A stretch of 9,306 bases of DNA, taken from assembly GCA_965371245.1 (NCBI GenBank), contig CBDUXT010000147.1:1-9306 (forward strand), read 5' to 3'. The notes below the pieces were generated by a model. It searched no databases. It was given only the letters and a program-made list of their open reading frames with translations, and had not been told where the DNA came from. This DNA is from CBDUXT01 sp965371245 (GTDB taxonomy: Bacteria; Planctomycetota; Phycisphaerae; UBA1845). Positions 6,698 to 9,306 of this stretch are shown here, piece after piece (positions within the stretch are counted from its first letter, which is position 1; the number at the start of each line of letters is the position of its first letter). Position numbers and translations under genes: made by a program.

Positions 6698-7336
6698 ATG
6701 ACAATGAAGCGACCTTACCGGCCCAACGGATTCCGCCGCTGGACGCTCATGGGTCTCGGATCAATCGGCTTCGCCTCGTGCGCGGATACTGGCGCGGTTC
6801 GGGAGGCAAAGCAACCGGTGAAGATTGATGTGCAGACTTCGCGGATGGACAGGATGCCGATGGCCGCCGAACCCGGCGCGGAACACGAACGACTTCAGGC
6901 ATTGGTTGGCGAATGGAAGGCCGAGACGAGGGCTTGGCTCCATCCCGGCGCAACGGTTCAAGAAGGGCAGGGAACCGTGAGCAACTTTTGGATGCTCAAC
7001 GGGCGGTTCGTCGGGCAGGAGTATAAGAGCCGCGCGCAGAGGCCGAAGTACGAGGGACTCGGCGCGCTGGGCTACGACAACACCAAGAAGGTGTACACAA
7101 GTGTGTGGCTCGACACGACGAGCACATCGATCTACACAGCGACCGGTTCGTGCGATGAATCGGGCAACGTGTTCACGTTGGAAGGTGTCTGTCACGATCC
7201 CGTGACCGGAGAGCCTGTAAAATGCAAATCGGTCACGCGCATCGTCAACAGGAAGGAATACACCTTTGAGCTGTTCAAGGAAGGCTCCGACGGGAAGGTG
7301 TTCCGGGCACTGGACATCACGTACACGCGGAAATGA
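6698..7336 (+). CDS. DUF1579 family protein with lipoprotein-like N-terminus
   Basis: A 212-residue protein of the DUF1579 family, common in planctomycetes and other environmental bacteria and without known activity. The N-terminus is basic (MTMKRPYRPNGFRR), then hydrophobic, reaching FASC with C28 as a possible lipid-attachment cysteine (Phe at -3 is not ideal), so export to the envelope is likely. The domain runs from about residue 60: HERLQALVGEWKAE, the common opening of the family, then LNGRFVGQEYKS (about 104-115), YEGLGALGYDNTKKVY, WLDTTSTSIYTATGSCD, and ends with KVFRALDITYTRK. The fold is probably a lipocalin-like beta barrel. The start is supported by GGAG at 6685-6688, nine bases upstream. 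It stands alone, 195 bp after the cysteine dioxygenase and 75 bp before the cytochrome. Nothing ties it to the arsenic genes except position. Confidence 0.85.
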   Translation: MTMKRPYRPNGFRRWTLMGLGSIGFASCADTGAVREAKQPVKIDVQTSRMDRMPMAAEPGAEHERLQALVGEWKAETRAWLHPGATVQEGQGTVSNFWMLNGRFVGQEYKSRAQRPKYEGLGALGYDNTKKVYTSVWLDTTSTSIYTATGSCDESGNVFTLEGVCHDPVTGEPVKCKSVTRIVNRKEYTFELFKEGSDGKVFRALDITYTRK

Positions 7337-7401
7337 TGCCCGGTCGCCCGCCTCCGACGGACCCATGGAGCAGATTGAAGTGATGATGACCAATTCGATA
7401 T

Positions 7402-7405
7402 GGAG
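7402..7405 (+). promoter_or_regulatory. Ribosome binding site deciding the cytochrome start
   Basis: GGAG lies six bases before ATG 7412. An alternative in-frame ATG at 7400 overlaps this site and has no ribosome site of its own, so 7412 is the better start. Confidence 0.65.
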
Positions 7406-7411
7406 AAACGC

Positions 7412-7867
7412 ATGTTGACCAGAGTGGTGACTGCTCCAATGACGCGTGCGTCGGGGATCGTCGGCTGCGCGCTTCTGATAATGACCGGCATGGGGTGCCA
7501 GGGATCCGTCAACGAACCGGCGCCACCAACGGGTGAAACGATATCCTTCGCCACCGAGATTCAGCCGATATTCAACGCCAACTGCACGACGTGCCACAGG
7601 ATAGGCGGACTGGCGGACATCCAGGGAATCCGGCTCAAGCTCGTTGCGGGCGAGTCCTTTGATCTGCTCGTGGATCAACCCAGTTCCCAACGGTCAGACC
7701 TGACCCTTGTGGTACCAGGTGACGTCGGCGCCAGCCTCCTCTTCCTGAAGGTCAGCAGCGACTCGCCCCCCATCGGCGGCACGATGCCGTTGGTCGGCGG
7801 CCGGCTCTCGTCAACCGACCTCGCCCTGATCCGCGACTGGATCAACCAAGGGGCGATGAACAATTGA
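7412..7867 (+). CDS. Small exported one-haem c-type cytochrome domain protein
   Basis: A 151-residue exported protein with one covalent haem site, CTTCH (C58, C61, H62), inside FATEIQPIFNANCTTCHRIGG, the opening common to planctomycete-type cytochrome c domains. GGTMP with M125 is a likely distal haem ligand, and the final helix LSSTDLALIRDWINQGA is typical of the class. The N-terminus has a signal of about 29 residues, hydrophobic at about 15-27, ending MTGMGC; C29 may be a lipid-attachment site though the lipobox is imperfect (Gly at -3). It should sit in the periplasm or on the membrane and carry electrons, partner unknown. It follows the DUF1579 gene by 75 bp and could share its transcript. 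Such domains are often one piece of larger planctomycete proteins; here it stands alone. Confidence 0.86.
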   Translation: MLTRVVTAPMTRASGIVGCALLIMTGMGCQGSVNEPAPPTGETISFATEIQPIFNANCTTCHRIGGLADIQGIRLKLVAGESFDLLVDQPSSQRSDLTLVVPGDVGASLLFLKVSSDSPPIGGTMPLVGGRLSSTDLALIRDWINQGAMNN

Positions 7868-7873
7868 GCCAAC

Positions 7874-7888
7874 CACGCCGCCGGCGTG
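7874..7888. repeat. Short GC-rich hairpin after the cytochrome gene
   Basis: CACGCC (7874-7879) and GGCGTG (7883-7888) form a perfect six-pair stem with a three-base loop, seven bases after the stop. There is no T-run, so it is at most a weak transcript end signal. Confidence 0.25.
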
Positions 7889-7959
7889 CGAACGGTGCGC
7901 CGGACCTCATTGACAACGCTCCGCCCTTCGCGCGGAATCCAACGCAGCGCCGAGACGAT

Positions 7960-7963
7960 GGAG
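7960..7963 (+). promoter_or_regulatory. Ribosome binding site of the broken methyltransferase
   Basis: GGAG lies ten bases before ATG 7974 and only four before an in-frame GTG at 7968, so it favours 7974 as the original start. Confidence 0.5.
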
Positions 7964-7973
7964 ATCCGTGGCT

Positions 7974-8407
7974 ATGAGCAACTATGTCTGGTCCAAAGGC
8001 GACAAGGAACTTGAGTTTCGGCGTTTGGAGTTGCTTGCGAAGAGCTACGATCCTACATCAATCCGTCGTCTCGAATCGCTGCCCGTTCGCGCAGGATGGA
8101 GTTGTCTGGAAGTCGGCGCGGGTGCCGGTTCGATGGCCCGCTGGCTATGCGAGCGTGTCGGACCCGACGGGCGGGTCCTTGCGGTCGATCTCGAAACTCG
8201 ATATCTCGACGCGTTCGATCTGCCAAACTTGGAGGTTCGCCGCCTGGACATTGCGACCGAGACCGCGGAGCCAGCGTCGTTCGACCTCGTTCACACACGG
8301 GCGGTGCTGGTCCACATTTCTGAATACAAGCAGGCCGTGCGGAATGCGCCCGCAAGCCGGGCCCTTGGCCGCCCTGGCTGGTCTTCGGCGAGAATCAAGC
8401 CCTGTGA
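7974..8407 (+). pseudogene. SAM-dependent methyltransferase, truncated and frameshifted
   Basis: The first about 125 codons read as a class I SAM methyltransferase: LEVGAGAGS (45-53) is motif I, VLAVDLE (68-74) is the acidic SAM-ribose motif, RRLDI (89-93) and DLVHTRAVLVHI (104-115) are motifs III-IV. The expected next block, a helix followed by 'LRPGG-W-L', is garbled after about 8343. Shifting frame there gives PPWLVFGENQAL and a TGA at 8405-8407, which resembles the expected strand, so at least one indel is likely. The original frame stays open to 8555 but encodes nothing recognisable. The C-terminal half of the enzyme is missing; IS21 transposase sequence begins about 40 bases on. Substrate cannot be told. 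It lacks the N-terminal cysteines of ArsM, so it is not the arsenic methyltransferase that the upstream operon would want. Confidence 0.75.
8239..8273 (+). repeat. Near-direct repeat, copy 1 (inside methyltransferase)
   Basis: These 35 bases, encoding the RRLDIATETAEP region, match 8578-8612 at 32 of 35 positions, with the first 17 bases identical. This copy is in its natural place within the methyltransferase reading frame. Confidence 0.85.
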
Positions 8408-8446
8408 GGTTTTGATTCGGCATGAAGACAGCGAGGGCTATCAAGG

Positions 8447-8587
8447 GTGTTTACGGAAATGGACAAGTGGGCAGAGGTTCGGCGGCTGGTGTTCGTCGAA
8501 GGCAAGAGCAAGCGGAGCGTGTGCCGCCAGTTCAGGATCCACTGGGACACGCTGAGCAAGATCCTCCAGCACAGCGAGCCGCCTGGA
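8447..8587 (+). mobile_element. istA: IS21-family IstA transposase, N-terminal remnant
   Basis: From GTG 8447, 47 codons read as the N-terminus of an IS21-family IstA: VFTEMDKWAEVRRLVF, then VEGKSKRSVCRQFRIHW and KILQHSEPPG. This is the family's helix-turn-helix DNA-binding region, normally followed by a DDE integrase core of several hundred residues. GAGGG at 8433-8437 is a suitable ribosome site. Homology stops at G47 (8587); what follows in frame to 8677 is unrelated. No catalytic residues, no IstB helper ATPase and no clear terminal inverted repeat pair remain, so the element cannot move by itself. The left end may lie near TGTGAGG at 8403-8409, just where the methyltransferase is lost, but this is a guess. 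Confidence 0.8.
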
Positions 8588-8612
8588 CATTGCGGCCGAG
8601 AATGCGGAGCCA
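8578..8612 (+). repeat. Near-direct repeat, copy 2 (fused to istA remnant)
   Basis: The second copy of the 8239-8273 segment, 32 of 35 bases the same, starts within the istA codons for the final PPG. The first ten bases are shared by istA and the methyltransferase, the rest belong only to the methyltransferase. After 8612 similarity is lost. Confidence 0.8.
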
Positions 8613-8835
8613 CGGTCCCCGACGGGAGCGCACGATCGACGTGTTGCTCAGCGGTTGGAGCAGACACTCCTCCGTGATGCGCTCGCTAATCGTTACAACG
8701 GAATCCGAACACCCTGCGAAAGATGAGCAGTCTGGCTGTCCAGCAGGGGTAGTCTCGAGTCGCCACTCTCAAAACCGCAGCGATGTGCGACACGTTCGCG
8801 CCAAATCCGGCTGTTTCCGTGGGCCGTGTCCGTCA
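8613..8835. other. Stretch with no recognisable gene
   Basis: About 220 bases between the repeat and the anti-sigma remnant. Open frames cross it on both strands, but none shows a domain or ribosome site. It may be eroded coding DNA from the elements on either side. Confidence 0.5.
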
Positions 8836-9306
8836 TCAGACAAAGGAGCGATTCTTTGGGAAGAGTTGACACCACAGCGCAAACGAGGTCGTGCTGCGGA
8901 TGCGTACGACGGTATGGCCTTTGCAATGATCCAGCCAAAGTGCGAGTCCGAGGCGCTCGATCCTCTCCATGCCGTCCAGCACGGTGCGCCCCGCGTCGAT
9001 GACCACCAGCAGCGCCGCTGGCACCCCGTCCATATCATAGACCGCGAACGCCGCCATGACCGCAAGCCCGCGTAGGTGACGGGATCACCTGATGCTTCCA
9101 CTTCGCCGGCTCCCCGTCGGTTCGAGAATCTGCTCGAGCGCTTTCTCGTCAAACGCAAGGTCAGTTGCGGGCTGCAGCGCTTGCCCGAGGCGCTCTTTGA
9201 TTGCCCACTCGATCTTGGCTTCGCGGGCGCAGTCGAGGCAGGCGTCGAGGTGGGAGATATAACCGAAAGTTGTGGATCGTGACGGGATAAAAAAGCGGCG
9301 TATCCT
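8836..9306 (-). pseudogene. Anti-sigma-factor-like gene, broken by an in-frame stop (5' end outside window)
   Basis: Reading the - strand inward from 9306, one frame gives two recognisable pieces. The first, to 9088, has ISHLDACLDCAREAKIEW, an H-x3-C-x2-C anti-sigma zinc-finger signature, then a helical stretch up to KALEQILE. A TGA at 9087-9085 interrupts. The same frame then continues from the codon at 9084 to a TGA at 8838-8836 with MAAFAVYDMDGVPAALLVV and LWLDHCKGHTVVRIRS, matching the C-terminal part of exported or membrane anti-sigma proteins. Both halves in one frame around a stop suggest a nonsense mutation or paired indels. Such proteins hold ECF sigma factors inactive; a sigma gene would be expected just beyond the window end. 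A real membrane helix in the middle is not evident, so that part may also be damaged. A short functional C-terminal protein from 9057 is possible but unlikely. Confidence 0.6.

Noticed and set aside
6508..6828. Possible 106-codon gene before DUF1579
   Set aside because: It overlaps the DUF1579 gene by 131 bases in another frame, has no recognisable domain and no ribosome site at its start.
7874..7888. Intrinsic terminator after the cytochrome gene
   Set aside because: The stem is short and no T-tract follows; it is kept only as a weak hairpin.
7974..8407. Remnant of the arsenite methyltransferase ArsM
   Set aside because: Only generic SAM-binding motifs are present; the arsenic-binding cysteines expected in ArsM are not seen.
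8422..9075. Long + strand open frame of 217 codons across the decayed region
   Set aside because: It crosses the istA remnant and the anti-sigma remnant in the wrong frame or strand, has no domain and no ribosome site; it is a GC-rich shadow frame.

Overview
The window looks like chromosomal DNA of a GC-rich environmental bacterium. Planctomycetota is my best guess, from the exported one-haem cytochrome, the DUF1579 lipoprotein-like protein and the company kept by ArsS; this is an inference, because no rRNA or other marker gene is present. All intact genes lie on the + strand. No tRNA, rRNA or CRISPR array was seen.

Region 1 (3-5737) is a tightly packed six-gene operon: the C-terminal end of a PiT-type phosphate permease, the radical SAM enzyme ArsS, a TVP38/TMEM64-DUF547 fusion protein, a mercuric-reductase-like FAD disulfide oxidoreductase, a small NrtS-like membrane protein, and a family-2 glycosyltransferase of the arsenosugar type (TIGR04283-like). 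Junctions are 4-bp gaps or ATGA overlaps, one 23-bp overlap and one 5-bp gap, so the genes are almost certainly co-transcribed and probably translationally coupled. ArsS plus the glycosyltransferase point to arsenosugar (or related organo-arsenic/arsenolipid) synthesis. A phosphate permease at the head could supply arsenate, which PiT carriers do not exclude well. The roles of the membrane fusion protein, the oxidoreductase and the NrtS-like protein in such a pathway are unknown and are the most interesting part of the window. No ArsM arsenite methyltransferase is visible here.

Region 2 (5738-7867) holds three separately spaced genes: a bacterial cysteine dioxygenase with its own strong ribosome binding site, a DUF1579 protein with a lipoprotein-like N-terminus, and a small exported one-haem c-type cytochrome. 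Gaps of 75-210 bp contain little recognisable beyond one hairpin after the glycosyltransferase.

Region 3 (7974-9306) is decayed DNA. It contains the N-terminal two thirds of a SAM-dependent methyltransferase that breaks down by frameshift, the first 47 codons of an IS21-family IstA transposase cut off abruptly, a 35-bp near-copy of the methyltransferase joined exactly at the truncation point, about 220 bp with nothing recognisable, and on the - strand an anti-sigma-factor-like gene broken by an in-frame TGA and running off the window end. This reads as a small insertion/recombination scar beside the intact operon.
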